Below, piece by piece: positions 17,937-28,468 of a DNA stretch of 64,000 nt (positions are counted from its first letter, which is position 1; every line of letters begins with the position of its first letter). Origin of the DNA: Pelagicoccus albus. Its GTDB lineage: Bacteria > Verrucomicrobiota > Verrucomicrobiia > Opitutales > Opitutaceae. The notes beneath the pieces were generated by a model. It had not been told where the DNA came from, ran no database searches, and worked only from the letters and a program-made list of their open reading frames with translations. The stretch spans positions 439,001-503,000 of the forward strand of contig NZ_JACHVC010000012.1 of NCBI RefSeq assembly GCF_014230145.1, given 5' to 3'. Both the position numbers and the translations under genes were made by a program.

Positions 17937-17995
17937 GCTCTTTCGGAAGCCAAGTCCGCTGCGAGGAAGCTTCGTATTGGAATGATAGAGACAGG

Positions 17996-18790
17996 CTAAA
18001 AGGCTGATTTTACGACGCCGCCATCAACACGCAAAGCCGCTCCGTTGGTAGCGGAAGACCGTTCGCTGGAAACATAAGCAACCATATTGGCCACCTCCTC
18101 TACGTCAGCGAAACGCTGCAGGAGCGACGTCGGTCGCATCTCCTTGAAAAACTGTTCTGAAACTTCATCAGTCGTCTTGCCGCTTTGGCTTGCCAAACTC
18201 TCGACGAATCCGGCGACTCCCTCCGAGTAAGTAGGCCCAGGCAGTACGGAATTGACTGTGACATTAGTCCCCTTCGTCAATTCTGCCAGACCACGCGATA
18301 CCGCGAGTTGAGCCGTCTTTGACATTCCGTAATGAATCATCTCTTCCGGAATGTTTATGGCGGACTCACTGGATATGAAGATGACGCGTCCCCAGTTTCG
18401 ATCCAACATTCCTCGCAAATAGTGGCGAGCCATGCGGACTCCACTCATCACATTCACGTCGAAGAACTGCTGCCAGTCCGCATCTGCGATCTCAAAGAAA
18501 TCTTTCGGATCAAAAATAGAGGTATTATTCACCAAAATATCAACCGACGGAATTGATTGGAAGAGCTTTTGAATTTGATCTACATCGGACAAATCCGCTA
18601 CCGCCGGCAGGGCCTTACCCGTGGAAATCGACGTATTTAAGCGACCAATCGCGTCGTTCACGCGGCCCTCGCTGCGGCCGTTCACATAAACAGTCGCTCC
18701 TTCCGATTTCAATGCCGCGGCAATTGCAAATCCAATACCTTGAGTCGAGCCCGTCACCAGAGCAGTCTTATCGCTTATCCCCAAATTCAT
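17996..18790 (-). CDS. SDR family oxidoreductase
   Basis: Classical short-chain dehydrogenase of about 264 residues. TGSTQGIG near the N-terminus is the NAD(P)-binding turn, NGRSEG suggests NADP preference, VNNTSIF matches the NNAG strand, and SSESAINIPEEMIHYGMSK gives the catalytic Ser, Tyr and Lys. The start at 18790 is supported by AAGGGG seven bases upstream; the frame extends 35 codons further without domain homology. The substrate is unknown; overall similarity is to 3-oxoacyl-ACP reductase-type SDRs. It converges on the FKBP gene. Confidence 0.9.
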   Translation of the reverse strand: MNLGISDKTALVTGSTQGIGFAIAAALKSEGATVYVNGRSEGRVNDAIGRLNTSISTGKALPAVADLSDVDQIQKLFQSIPSVDILVNNTSIFDPKDFFEIADADWQQFFDVNVMSGVRMARHYLRGMLDRNWGRVIFISSESAINIPEEMIHYGMSKTAQLAVSRGLAELTKGTNVTVNSVLPGPTYSEGVAGFVESLASQSGKTTDEVSEQFFKEMRPTSLLQRFADVEEVANMVAYVSSERSSATNGAALRVDGGVVKSAF

Positions 18791-19075
18791 ATTATCCCCT
18801 TGTTTTGTTGTATGCAGGGAATCGACGGTCCGCCGAAGCGTTTGCCTGCACTCAATGCAAATGTATTGGACTCCCCTCCTCACGCGGAAGTCCATTGTAT
18901 CCTATTTCTTATTACATACAAACGAACCAGTTCAAATACTCAATCACTCCACTATTCCTGTGAGAAGCTAACTAACCACGAGCCTAGACTGTGGGTAGAT
19001 TCGGATGAACCCACTTCACTTGGCTAATTTCCTGCTGAAGCAGGGTTTCACAGGACATGGGAAAGCCCCGAAGCC

Positions 19076-19885
19076 ATGAGCGACCACGAAACTCACGATC
19101 AACGCTGCAAAAATTGCGATAACCCCTTGCGAGGGGAATATTGCAGCAACTGTGGACAGAGGGACATCGACTTTCGGGAGGACTGGCGGGGGCTAACGAG
19201 TGACTTCTTCTCCTCAATGTTCAACTTGGATGGGAGAGTTCCCCAGGGCGTGTTTACACTCTTCTTTCGCCCGGGCCTCAACGCCCAACTCTTTCTCCAA
19301 GGAAAACGAGCAAGCCAGATACCGCCGCTTCGTTTCTACCTGTTTTCAAGTTTGATCTACTTCATTTGGTTTAGTTCTGGAGACGGAATCACTTTCTTCG
19401 AGGAAGCTGCCAACGGAGCTGAAGCATTTGGAACCCATGACAACGACTTAGAGAAAATAATTTCCCTAAAGTTCGAAGACCCTTCCGCGGTCCAAGCTGA
19501 ATTCAACACTTGGCTACCTCGGGTTTTCCTATTGAGCGTACCGGCACTAGCGCTGGTGACTCGCCTACTCTTCCGAAAGCGGGGCTACGTGCTTCTTGAA
19601 CACGTCGTGATCGCTATGCAACTCCTGACCTTCGCGATGCTATGGACGCTTCTGAGCGCCGCACTCACTTGGGCAATATCGCTGGCATCTACTGAGACAG
19701 CCAATGTGATAGAGCACGTCCTACCAATCTGGATACTCATCTATCCGATCCTCGCATTCAGAAGAATTTTTGAACTGAGCTGGACGAAAGCGATTCTCGT
19801 AAATCTACTCCTATTTCCCCTCTTCAACGCTCTCTTCGCAGTGGGAGCAGTCCTCGTCTTAGCCCTCGCTATGTGGCTATCTTGA
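19076..19885 (+). CDS. DUF3667 membrane protein with N-terminal zinc ribbon
   Basis: A 269-residue protein beginning with a two-CxxC zinc ribbon (CKNCDNPLRGEYCSNCGQ), then FFSSMFNLDGRVPQGVFTLFFRPG, the conserved DUF3667 block, and four to five membrane helices, the first starting at PPLRFYLFSSLIYFIW. The family is widespread in Bacteroidota, Proteobacteria and Verrucomicrobiota with no known function. It is a single gene, facing the convergent sugar dehydrogenase. Confidence 0.85.
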   Translation: MSDHETHDQRCKNCDNPLRGEYCSNCGQRDIDFREDWRGLTSDFFSSMFNLDGRVPQGVFTLFFRPGLNAQLFLQGKRASQIPPLRFYLFSSLIYFIWFSSGDGITFFEEAANGAEAFGTHDNDLEKIISLKFEDPSAVQAEFNTWLPRVFLLSVPALALVTRLLFRKRGYVLLEHVVIAMQLLTFAMLWTLLSAALTWAISLASTETANVIEHVLPIWILIYPILAFRRIFELSWTKAILVNLLLFPLFNALFAVGAVLVLALAMWLS

Positions 19886-19899
19886 CGAAGTCATTCAAC

Positions 19900-21021
19900 C
19901 TACTCCGGCAGGATCCGAAACACACCTCGGCCTTCGAGTGATACATAAATGTATCCGTCCGGAGCTTGACGCACGTCACGCACACGGCCCTCTCCCTCCA
20001 GAAGCTTCTCGCGGGCAACCACTTCTCCCTTTTCGAAGATCACTCTTTCCAGATAAGCGAACTTCAGCGATCCCACAAGCAGGCTGTCCTTCCATTCTGG
20101 ATACTTATCGGAGGTCACAAAAGCCATTCCACTTGGAGCGATAGAGGGAACCCAAAAGAACAATGGCGGTTCGCCACCTTCCAAAGAGGTTTTATCCGTG
20201 ATCGGAGTACCGCTATAGTTGATACCGTAGGTCGCCACCGGCCAGCCGTAGTTGGCCCCCTTTTTGATTACGTTAATCTCGTCTCCGCCACGAGGGCCGT
20301 GCTCATGCACCCAGACTGCGCCAGTCTCCGGATTGATCGCCATCCCTTGTGGATTACGGTGTCCGTAGCTGTAGATGGCTTCCTTAGCATTAGGTTGCCC
20401 TACGAAGGGGTTATCCTCAGGAATCGATCCGTCGTCGTGTAGCCGATAGATTTTACCGCCATCGCGGGTAATGTCCTGCGGATTTTCGTCGCGAGCGCCG
20501 CGGTCCCCCACAGAGAAATACATGAAACCATCCGCATCGAATGCGATACGAGAGCCAAAGTGATGCCTCCTGCCCGTGTTGGGAGTCGCCTTGTAAAGCG
20601 TCTCTTGTTCGATGAGCTGGCTACCCTCCAACTTGCCTCTCATGATCTCCGTATTGCTCCCATCGCCTCCGCCCGCAGGAGAAGAGAAGCTCAAATAGAT
20701 CCAACCATTTGTTTCGTAATCAGGATGCAGCACTACATCGAGCAATCCGCCCTGCCCGCCATCCTGTATCTCCGGCAAGCCTTCGACTCGGGTGGATTCG
20801 CCATCATGAAAGTGAATTAGCTCTCCTGACCTCTCAGTGATCAGCATGCTGCCATCCGGAAGGAACGCCATACCCCAAGGCACGACCACATCCGATACGA
20901 CCTGCTCCCAAGTGATACCGGAGTCCGCTGGGGCTAGGGCCTTGATTTCAGTTTCGATTTGCTCTGCGCAGCCAACAACTGGCGCGAGCGAGAGAAGTGC
21001 AGGTAGGAGGATTTTCTTCAT
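19900..21021 (-). CDS. PQQ-dependent soluble aldose sugar dehydrogenase-like lipoprotein
   Basis: A six-bladed beta-propeller of the YliI/sGDH group that oxidises sugars at C1 with PQQ. Blades are marked by PWGMAFLPDGSMLITER, RRHHFGSRIAFDADGFMYFSVGDRG (with the catalytic histidine region), GHRNPQGMAINPETG and HEHGPRGGDEIN, which holds conserved cofactor and Ca2+ contacts. The signal peptide ends in VVGC, fitting a lipobox, so the protein is probably anchored to a membrane on the periplasmic side. No PQQ synthesis gene is in the window. It converges on the DUF3667 gene with 14 bases between stops. Confidence 0.9.
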   Translation of the reverse strand: MKKILLPALLSLAPVVGCAEQIETEIKALAPADSGITWEQVVSDVVVPWGMAFLPDGSMLITERSGELIHFHDGESTRVEGLPEIQDGGQGGLLDVVLHPDYETNGWIYLSFSSPAGGGDGSNTEIMRGKLEGSQLIEQETLYKATPNTGRRHHFGSRIAFDADGFMYFSVGDRGARDENPQDITRDGGKIYRLHDDGSIPEDNPFVGQPNAKEAIYSYGHRNPQGMAINPETGAVWVHEHGPRGGDEINVIKKGANYGWPVATYGINYSGTPITDKTSLEGGEPPLFFWVPSIAPSGMAFVTSDKYPEWKDSLLVGSLKFAYLERVIFEKGEVVAREKLLEGEGRVRDVRQAPDGYIYVSLEGRGVFRILPE

Positions 21022-21166
21022 GTCAGGATAGCTTGTTCAGGGTAGAACTCTGAAAAGAGGGTGAGCACATTGAGTCTAGGCCATTTAACTGAATTACGAG
21101 CCAAGGCTCTGATCAAAGGCAAAAATTCCGCAAAGCCATCGAGTCCTCTAAAAGATGGATCTCCCT

Positions 21167-22432
21167 CTAGCTCAATAAACTAGCAGGAATTCGCAAAGTG
21201 ACCTTTAGTCCGTCTCTTCGCGGCGATTCCAAGGTGAAGCCTATTCCCAGCAGGGCGCAAAGGCGACTCACCAATGAAAGCCCTAGCCCCATGCCCTGCT
21301 GCTCGTGAATCTCTCGGTCAAATTGCACAAAATCGTCAAGCCGCTCGATCTGCTCTTGGGTCATGCCGCGCCCATGATCTCGAACGATCAATCGGTAACC
21401 GGCTTTCTCTCGCGAGCCCTCGATACTGATCACAGTTCCTGGAGAGGAGAACTTGGCGGCATTTTCCAGCAGCTCCCCAAGCATCGCAGAAAAGTGACCT
21501 TCGGGACTAGCCACCAAAACAGGTTCAACGGACACCTCTAAATCCGACCACCTGTTTTCCAAGGCCGCCACGTCACACAAAGCCGAATCCACCGAGCTTT
21601 TCAAAGAAATTGGATCACAGTCTCTCAGAGCCAATATCTCGTCACGATCCGATGCAATTATCTGTAACTCGTTAAGCATGCAGAGCCGCCTAACGGAACG
21701 GTCAAGCCGCTCGCCGCTCAGACATAGGAAATCGAGGATTCGGGCCACTTCGTCCTCAGGCAAAACCTTCCAATTCTTCCATAGAATCTTTGAAAACCCA
21801 ACCAGACCGTTCAGAGGCGTGCGCAGCTCGTGAGGGATCGATCGCTTCAGACAATTCTTCAGCTCCTCCATCGACCGCTCCATCGTGTTGTTGAGAGATC
21901 TGATCTCATGGTCAGACTGCCGAGTCTTGTTGCGAGAATCGTGAAGCCGGATCTGATCCTCCACAAAACAAGCCAGATCCTTCAGGTCACGCAGCTCTTC
22001 AGGAGAGAAGCTTCGCGGTTTCCAATCCACTAAACAGAAACTCCCGATCGCGGAGTGCTCCTGAGCCATGAGCGGAACTCCCGCATAAAACCGTATTCCA
22101 GGATCCCCCACCACCATAGGGTGTTCCTTGAAACGGGGATCCTTGGTGGCATCCTCCACGACAACCGGCTGATCCGGACTTGCGATGGTGTGAGCGCAAA
22201 AGGCCATCTCCCTCGTGGTCTCCCTCACATCAATCCCATAGCAAGATCTGATGAACTGCTTGTCCTTGCCAATCAAAGTTACCAAGGCCACCGGAACGCC
22301 AAACCGTCTCGCCGCAAAGGCGCTAATCCGGTCAAACGCATCGTCGGGCGGCGTATCCAAAAGCCCAAATCCCTGCAGCGCCCGCAGGCGGAACTCTTCA
22401 TCTTGAGGGATTGGAATCTCAACACGCGACAC
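21167..22432 (-). CDS. GAF-domain sensor histidine kinase
   Basis: A soluble sensor kinase of 421 residues. An N-terminal GAF domain (about 25-165, opening with RLRALQGFGLLDTPPDDAFDRI and including CYGIDVRETTREMAFCAHTI) resembles GAF sensors in cyanobacterial-type kinases. A short coiled coil leads to a HisKA box, SIPHELRTPLNG, with the phospho-accepting His, then the HATPase boxes NAAKFS, DHGRGM and GMGLGLSLV. There is no transmembrane segment and no adjacent response regulator, so the partner is elsewhere. Confidence 0.9.
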   Translation of the reverse strand: MSRVEIPIPQDEEFRLRALQGFGLLDTPPDDAFDRISAFAARRFGVPVALVTLIGKDKQFIRSCYGIDVRETTREMAFCAHTIASPDQPVVVEDATKDPRFKEHPMVVGDPGIRFYAGVPLMAQEHSAIGSFCLVDWKPRSFSPEELRDLKDLACFVEDQIRLHDSRNKTRQSDHEIRSLNNTMERSMEELKNCLKRSIPHELRTPLNGLVGFSKILWKNWKVLPEDEVARILDFLCLSGERLDRSVRRLCMLNELQIIASDRDEILALRDCDPISLKSSVDSALCDVAALENRWSDLEVSVEPVLVASPEGHFSAMLGELLENAAKFSSPGTVISIEGSREKAGYRLIVRDHGRGMTQEQIERLDDFVQFDREIHEQQGMGLGLSLVSRLCALLGIGFTLESPRRDGLKVTLRIPASLLS

Positions 22433-22564
22433 CTTAAACCGAGAACCCTAAACACCACCAATGTCAAATCCACCTAGGGGATTGCAGAGAGTAGCTCCAA
22501 CCCGCTCCCTCTGCCAGAGCAACACTGCCATCTCGCCCTGATAACCGCCACGAAACCCTCAGCC

Positions 22565-23971
22565 TCATTCCGCTTGAGTCGAAGCATGCCTCTTCCGCAT
22601 TTCTGAGATGCGTTCCTCCACCTCTTTGGCCAAGGGCAGCAAATCAAAGTCCACCGGCTCTCCGCTCGACACAACTTTGGCGCCGCCTACGTAGACCGAT
22701 TCGATGTTGGCTGAGCTGCATGAAAAAACAAGGTGAGCGGGGATATCCCAAATCGGACCTGTGATAGGAGACTGAGGATCAACCACCAGGAAATCGGCAA
22801 ACTTCCCTTCCTCCAAAGAACCCACAAACGCGTCGACCCCTAACGTTTTCGCCGTTTGGATGGTGTGAAGCCGAAGAATATCGATTGGCTGCAACCCATC
22901 GCTATTCTCGTCTCTCATTCGCAACGCATACAGACCCATTCTTAGATTTTCGAAGGGATCGGAGATGTCTGCGCTCGCTTGCCCATCAACTCCCATTCCA
23001 ACCTTTAGACCGCTCTCGAGGTAGGTTGATATATCCGGCAATCCGGACCCCAGTCTTCCGTTTGACAAAGGATTCCAAATCATTCCCGCCCCGGCTTCCG
23101 CGCTTTCAGAGAGAATGGTATCATCCACATGGATAAAATGGGCAAAGGTTGCTCGACCACTTGGAACGCCCGCTTCCCGGTACCCCGGCCAGGCCGAACG
23201 ATCCATTTCTTGGCGTCCCGACTGTTCGAGGTAGTGGAGCTGGTAGTTGATGTCCAAAGCCTCTGCCAACTCTACCTGAGCGGCAGCCACTGAAGGTGGT
23301 CCGTAGGGACGTAGATTCAGAGCGAGGCTGAGGAAGTTTTTGGTGGGGACCTGCTTGGACTCGGCCATCAAGTCCACGAAACGTTGCTTCCAAACCGAAG
23401 GTTCCTCCGCAAGATCGACGCAGCTGGAGAATACGAAGCGTTGGGGCACATCCATCTCCCCATCGAGCTGCTCTACGAAAATGGCGTAATCATGATCCAA
23501 CCAATGCGTATGATTGTAAGTAGTGGTAACCCCATGACATAGCTGATCCCAGGCTCCGTGAGCGGTGAAAGCCTTCATATCCCCCGTCGCGAAATCGCTT
23601 CCATAGGTGCGATGAATCGCATCCAACCAAGGCCAGAGCTCCCCATCCGGAGCGATACCCCGAAATGCGCTCTGCCAGAGATGGCTATGGCCTGAGACGA
23701 ATCCTGGCATCAGGATTTTCCCCTCGAGCGAAACAACTTCTATTTCTCCTGCGAGGATATTTTCGCTGGGACTCCCCTCCCCCAAATCGGTGATGTATCC
23801 ATCATCGCTGACAAGCATCCACCCCTCCTCGTAGGCTGACGTATTCTCAGTCATTGGCACGATCGCGACATCCCGGAATAGCGTGTCCGCACCCACCAAA
23901 GTCCCAAAGAATGAGGTACCTAAGGCACCCAGCGAAAAAGCGAACGGAGAAAGAGGAAGTTTACACAGCAT
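22565..23971 (-). CDS. Amidohydrolase of the TrzN/AtzB/8-oxoguanine deaminase group, probably exported
   Basis: A 468-residue metal-dependent hydrolase. The metal ligands are visible as SGHSHLWQS (HxH), the histidines of LHYLEQSG and FAHFIHVDD, and the Asp of GVDGQASADISDPFENLR. This last segment is close to the one in hydroxyatrazine- and 8-oxoguanine-processing deaminases. The N-terminus has a hydrophobic leader (LSPFAFSLGALGTSFFGTLVGA), unusual for this mainly cytosolic group, which suggests export. The substrate is likely an aminated heterocycle or related amide, not determined here. It lies between the sensor kinase and the GH65-like gene. Confidence 0.82.
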   Translation of the reverse strand: MLCKLPLSPFAFSLGALGTSFFGTLVGADTLFRDVAIVPMTENTSAYEEGWMLVSDDGYITDLGEGSPSENILAGEIEVVSLEGKILMPGFVSGHSHLWQSAFRGIAPDGELWPWLDAIHRTYGSDFATGDMKAFTAHGAWDQLCHGVTTTYNHTHWLDHDYAIFVEQLDGEMDVPQRFVFSSCVDLAEEPSVWKQRFVDLMAESKQVPTKNFLSLALNLRPYGPPSVAAAQVELAEALDINYQLHYLEQSGRQEMDRSAWPGYREAGVPSGRATFAHFIHVDDTILSESAEAGAGMIWNPLSNGRLGSGLPDISTYLESGLKVGMGVDGQASADISDPFENLRMGLYALRMRDENSDGLQPIDILRLHTIQTAKTLGVDAFVGSLEEGKFADFLVVDPQSPITGPIWDIPAHLVFSCSSANIESVYVGGAKVVSSGEPVDFDLLPLAKEVEERISEMRKRHASTQAE

Positions 23972-24043
23972 GTCCGCTAACGAGCAAATTGCGTGCTAAG
24001 CAACCGCTCCTGCCGCACAATCTTGAATCCGTTACTCCATGAG

Positions 24044-26230
24044 TTATGGCATGGGCAAAACGCCCTCTACGAGAATGTCCCAATTTCCATCTCTCGGGAA
24101 GCCTGGAGCTTCAAGCTCAGGGGCACCTTCCCAACCTCCCGCCATCAAAGCAACTGCTCCCAAAAAAGCTCCATTCGCTGGCAGATAAGCGACGGCACCC
24201 TCGGGATCCTTGGGTCTACGTACATAACCACTCGGCATAAATCGAGCAGGCCCTTCCTTATTGGTAAGGATATCGATAGCGATTTGAGGTTCGCCTAAGC
24301 GGGCCGCCGTCATCGCCCCCTGCCCCATTTGCCAGCTTACCCACCGTTCGATGCCATTGTGGTCGAAAACTGTTTTGAATGTTCGCCGAGCAGTCTCGAC
24401 ATCAATCTTCGGAGTCGCGGGCAGATAGCCGAGAGCGAGAAGCATAGATACTGGAATCTTTTTCTCTGGTCCTACCTCATATATGTGCCCCATCCCTTCG
24501 ATTTCCAAGTAGAGCTGACCATCTTTCGTGCGAGGCAAGTCAGCCAAATTCTGACGTACTTCCTCCCACAAAGGATCCGGATCCATACCAAGCCGCTTCC
24601 GCCACTCTTGCGCTAAACTGAGCCCAAAATACCAATACGCAGTTTCAAAGGTCGGGTTTCTTACCACTTCAGCTCCAGTGCTCTCGCTCACATTTTTAAT
24701 GGGAGGACCCAGATGATAAATTCCTGTATCCAAATCCTTGTGAGCAAAGGAAACGAGGAACTTGGCCGATTCGAATACAAGCTCTCCGTAAGTCTCCAAA
24801 GTTTCTTCCGTCGGCTTAGCGCGATAAACCAACTCGCTCAAATAGATCGGATTTGGTTGGTTCCAAATGATGTAGGGATTTATCCCTCCGGGCGAAGGTC
24901 GACCATCGATACCCGACATTTTCGGCCACCGCACTCCCTCGAAGCCTTTTGACTTCGCGTATTCTATCGCTCTCGGCATGATCGACCGGTACCAGCTCAA
25001 TCCCTTCTCAAGAAGGTCCACATGACCCCACTGGTAGAACTGTGCGGCATGAATGAAATAAACCTCGCTATGGTGCTTCCCGAACCAAGTCAGGTGCTGC
25101 AAGCCCGACTCGGCTGGAGGCATCGATCCGGCGTAATTCACTCTCATCAAATAAAGGGATTGGATGACGCGCCGCTCTAGCTCAGCAGCTCGAGGATCCT
25201 TAGCTGAACCTAAATCAATCATTCCCCCTTCGGACCAATAACTCGCCCAGCCCTTAGCAGAACTTGCTTTAACCTCTTCGAATCCCGCTACCTCAATAGG
25301 ATGACGCTCATCAGAAAACGCTACCGAAAACCTGAGAGTGTCGCCTCCGGTCGAACCCAAACGAAAGTCGTGATCCTGTTCACGCCTTAACTGCGATTTC
25401 GTTTCCCAAGCTATATCAACCAAATACTCAGTCTCATCAGCCGAGCGCCGAATCCGAACATGATTATCGGTTTGCTCTGCAAGCTCGCTTGTATGGCGAT
25501 CCGGTTGTTCCCAAATAAAGGGAGGCTTATGCGCCACCGAGGTTCTGTAGGAATATGGAAAACGTATCCGAACTTCCAGCACGCCTGACTCTATCAAAGG
25601 CGACTTTGCTTCAACCGCGAACCGCACCTCTTTTCCATCAGCAACTGTTACCACTTCTAATGGTTGGCCCTGCACGAGCAAACGACTAGTCACCTTACCT
25701 GTCCAAAGATCAAGCGTTTGGTCGATCGCGGAGATATCTTCAGTTCGAAGCGGCTCACCATGGTAAGTGAAAGCAAATTGCCCTAGTGGCATGGGATGTG
25801 GATTTTCCCTGAAATAAGCTGCGGCTGGAGAACGTTGCTTGATAGGATACTCAATGGAGCGCCCATGAAAATCGACGGTACCCATCGCATCCTGCAAGGT
25901 GAGTCCATCCGTGTTCGGAAACGAATGCCAAGTCCAAGTGTTTCTGGTCTCCAATGGGAGCCCATTGTCGTAGTAAACACGCTCAAGCCCCTGTAGACCG
26001 GTGACATCAACCGTCAAAGCGAAGTCCCCATTACCAAGTGTAAGCGCGCTCTCTGGATCTACCCGCGTGTTGTGTACAGAATGCCTTTGGACAACCGCTC
26101 GGCGATCAATTTGCGCCTCTACTCGCACAAGCGAGCTAGCGCAAAGAGCGATCAAAAAGAGAAGTGCAGTAAACCTAGAGAAAAATGGATACAGATTGGC
26201 AGCGATTGGAGACTTAAAAGTCACAGACAT
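24044..26230 (-). CDS. Exported six-hairpin glycosidase-like protein (GH65/clan GH-L related)
   Basis: A 728-residue secreted protein with a signal peptide ending RVEAQ. The N-terminal beta-sandwich (LTLGNGDFALTVDVTG) and the (alpha/alpha)6 barrel (WFGKHHSEVYFIHAAQFYQWG, YRSIMPRAIEYAKSKGFEG, WNQPNPIYLSEL) follow the plan of GH65 and related families. In GH65 the acid is a Glu in a barrel loop; the equivalent cannot be fixed by eye. Homologues in Bacteroidota and Verrucomicrobiota are usually annotated only as hypothetical glycosidases. It lies downstream of a hybrid histidine kinase on the same strand. The substrate is unknown. Confidence 0.7.
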   Translation of the reverse strand: MSVTFKSPIAANLYPFFSRFTALLFLIALCASSLVRVEAQIDRRAVVQRHSVHNTRVDPESALTLGNGDFALTVDVTGLQGLERVYYDNGLPLETRNTWTWHSFPNTDGLTLQDAMGTVDFHGRSIEYPIKQRSPAAAYFRENPHPMPLGQFAFTYHGEPLRTEDISAIDQTLDLWTGKVTSRLLVQGQPLEVVTVADGKEVRFAVEAKSPLIESGVLEVRIRFPYSYRTSVAHKPPFIWEQPDRHTSELAEQTDNHVRIRRSADETEYLVDIAWETKSQLRREQDHDFRLGSTGGDTLRFSVAFSDERHPIEVAGFEEVKASSAKGWASYWSEGGMIDLGSAKDPRAAELERRVIQSLYLMRVNYAGSMPPAESGLQHLTWFGKHHSEVYFIHAAQFYQWGHVDLLEKGLSWYRSIMPRAIEYAKSKGFEGVRWPKMSGIDGRPSPGGINPYIIWNQPNPIYLSELVYRAKPTEETLETYGELVFESAKFLVSFAHKDLDTGIYHLGPPIKNVSESTGAEVVRNPTFETAYWYFGLSLAQEWRKRLGMDPDPLWEEVRQNLADLPRTKDGQLYLEIEGMGHIYEVGPEKKIPVSMLLALGYLPATPKIDVETARRTFKTVFDHNGIERWVSWQMGQGAMTAARLGEPQIAIDILTNKEGPARFMPSGYVRRPKDPEGAVAYLPANGAFLGAVALMAGGWEGAPELEAPGFPRDGNWDILVEGVLPMP

Positions 26231-26390
26231 TGGGATTCCTTGGGGTGAGTTCTGAGGGATGGACGGACTTGGGGAAAGCCCATCGGAGAGTGACTACACT
26301 CTGCAGCTTCATGCCACCAAGGCAAGAGCTCATCAAAATTTCAAAGCCTGATAGTAAGGAGGTTCTAATAGGCCCGACAAGCGACGACCA

Positions 26391-28205
26391 CTACTCGCCA
26401 ATGGGTACCTGTTGAAGCAAAGCCTTTAACTCGTGGGGCTTGAAAGGCTTTCCCAAGTAGGCGTCGATGCCCGCAGATTTAAAAGCCTCCCGGTCTTCCG
26501 CCATGACACCCGCAGTCAGAGCGAATATGGGAGTTTTCCTAAGACCATGTTTTTTCTCTAAATCCCTAATTTGCAGGGTTGCTTCGACACCACCCAACCT
26601 CGGCATTTGCACATCCATCAAAATGGCATCGTAACTGTTCTCTTGATACGCTTCCACTGCTTCGACGCCATCCACTGCAACGTCTACACTGTGTCCCTCA
26701 CGCTTGAGAAGAGCCAAGGCGAGTCTTCGGTTTACCGGGTGATCTTCCGCCAACAACAGACGCATCGATCGACCTTGATGCGACGATGAGTCTGCGGTGT
26801 CAGCTCCTCGCTCGGTGGAAACGCGAGCAATCGCGAACTCAGCTTCGAAAACGAAGCACGCTCCGGGTTCAGCGCTCTCCTCGATTCGAAGCGATCCGCC
26901 CATCATATGCGCCAAACGGTTGCTAATGGATAGCCCCAAGCCTGTGCCCTTTTGAGTCGCCTGAGGATTCTGAGCCCCTTGCGAGAAAGCCTTGAAGATC
27001 TCTTCCCGGTGCTCCGGTTCGATGCCTGGACCCGAGTCCTGAACAGAGAATGCTAACTTCACAGTCTTCTCGTCTACTGCTTTCGTTTCCAAACCTACTA
27101 AAACCTCTCCCGCCTCGGTGAATTTGACTGCGTTCCCAATAAGGTTTAATAAGATCTGACGTAGTCGCGTTGGATCCGCTACGACCAAGACAGGGTGTTC
27201 AGGAACCTGCCACTTCAGATCTAATCCTTTCAAATTCGCTGAGGCTTGGAAGGTGCGACAGGACTGAACGACCAAGCTCGCTGCATCGCAGGCAGCGGAG
27301 TCCAAAGACATTTTGCCAGCTTCTATCTTCGCAAGGTCTAGCACATCGTTCAGCAAACTAAGTAGACTCTCGGAAGAACTCTGAATGGTCTCCAAATACT
27401 CCTTCTGAGCTGTATCCAATTTGGTACCACCCAGCAAATGAGCCATGCCTATGATTCCATGCATGGGAGTTCTTATTTCATGACTCATGGCAGAGAGAAA
27501 TCTCGTCTTGGCAGAGTTCGCTTGCTCCGCCTCCCTTTTAGCCAAACGCAGCTCTCGCATGCGCTCGGCCTCCTGCATTCGAGCCAACTCCCCGGCTCGA
27601 TAATTTCGATAAAATCGATAGCCTTGCGCCAAGAGAAAAACGAAAAGCAAAGCGTTCGCATAGGCATAAGCGATTCCTCGCTCACTTCCGACAAAAAGGC
27701 TAGTAACAAACGGTGGAGGAAGCACCACCGCCTGATGCACGAGCGACAACCTAAAGTTTGGCTGAAACGTCACCATGCCCCCCACCGAAGCCCCAACACT
27801 CCAAATCAGGATAATGAGAAACTCCCAAGTACCGAAGCCGTATTCAAGAATTGCATGCGAGCACATCACCCCGACTGGAGCTGCGATAAGAATGATACTG
27901 CCAGCGATTTCCCAAATCCACTGGTTGCTTCGATGCAGCAGCATCGAACGTATCCTCAACATAGTCGAAACACGCCAAATCAAGCCCACACAAGAAAGCT
28001 CGATCATCCCATAAAGCATGCGAGGATGGTCGTCGGCATAGCTGCTGGTCCAAAGGATGGTTATGAAAAAGGAAGGATAAACGTAAAAGGCATGGACCAA
28101 CCTTCCGTTTAGCTCCGCACAGGTACGCGCCTGCAATCGTCGATCCATCAAGGAGCTCGGCGTCTTAAAACAGAGGGATAAACTCTTTAAGACAGCGACA
28201 TTCAT
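26391..28205 (-). CDS. Hybrid sensor histidine kinase/response regulator
   Basis: A 604-residue membrane sensor. Six hydrophobic helices (about 40-205) form the N-terminal sensor, followed by a charged coiled coil. The HisKA box [19 protein letters not shown] carries the phospho-accepting His. HATPase motifs are [16 protein letters not shown] and [10 protein letters not shown] receiver domain ([27 protein letters not shown], with the Asp phospho-site, and YLGKPFKP) ends the protein. No output DNA-binding domain is attached, so a phosphotransfer partner is needed. It sits 160 bases upstream of the GH65-like gene, on the same strand, and could report on its substrate. Confidence 0.93.
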   Translation of the reverse strand: MNVAVLKSLSLCFKTPSSLMDRRLQARTCAELNGRLVHAFYVYPSFFITILWTSSYADDHPRMLYGMIELSCVGLIWRVSTMLRIRSMLLHRSNQWIWEIAGSIILIAAPVGVMCSHAILEYGFGTWEFLIILIWSVGASVGGMVTFQPNFRLSLVHQAVVLPPPFVTSLFVGSERGIAYAYANALLFVFLLAQGYRFYRNYRAGELARMQEAERMRELRLAKREAEQANSAKTRFLSAMSHEIRTPMHGIIGMAHLLGGTKLDTAQKEYLETIQSSSESLLSLLNDVLDLAKIEAGKMSLDSAACDAASLVVQSCRTFQASANLKGLDLKWQVPEHPVLVVADPTRLRQILLNLIGNAVKFTEAGEVLVGLETKAVDEKTVKLAFSVQDSGPGIEPEHREEIFKAFSQGAQNPQATQKGTGLGLSISNRLAHMMGGSLRIEESAEPGACFVFEAEFAIARVSTERGADTADSSSHQGRSMRLLLAEDHPVNRRLALALLKREGHSVDVAVDGVEAVEAYQENSYDAILMDVQMPRLGGVEATLQIRDLEKKHGLRKTPIFALTAGVMAEDREAFKSAGIDAYLGKPFKPHELKALLQQVPIGE

Positions 28206-28390
28206 TCAGAATGTGGGGTTAAATAGGCGATTTAGGGAAATGACACCTGCCCTATCGCCTTATTCTAATTAAACGTACTACTGAAACCTGTCTACAGCAT
28301 TAGAGGGGGAAATGCCCCATGGGTCGACTTTTTGACACTATATTCATGGCAACGCGAAACCTCAACCGAGGCCCAGATTCAAACCGAACG

Positions 28391-28422
28391 CAAAAAGCCC
28401 TGCCGGTTCTCCCGACAGGGCT
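28391..28422 (-). terminator. Rho-independent terminator after the DUF5069 gene
   Basis: Read on the minus strand: an 11-base-pair stem (AGCCCTGTCGG / CCGGCAGGGCT, one U-G wobble) with a short GAGAA-type loop, then TTTTTG. It lies about 45 bases past the DUF5069 stop. Confidence 0.9.
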
Positions 28423-28468
28423 CGATAGTACAATTGGTTGGTGTGTTCCTGGGCTCGGGAAAATCCAA

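Noticed and set aside
27438..28112. 224-codon frame on the plus strand opposite the hybrid kinase
   Set aside because: It mirrors the membrane-spanning part of a well supported kinase; composition rich in His, Ser and Pro with no domain pattern.
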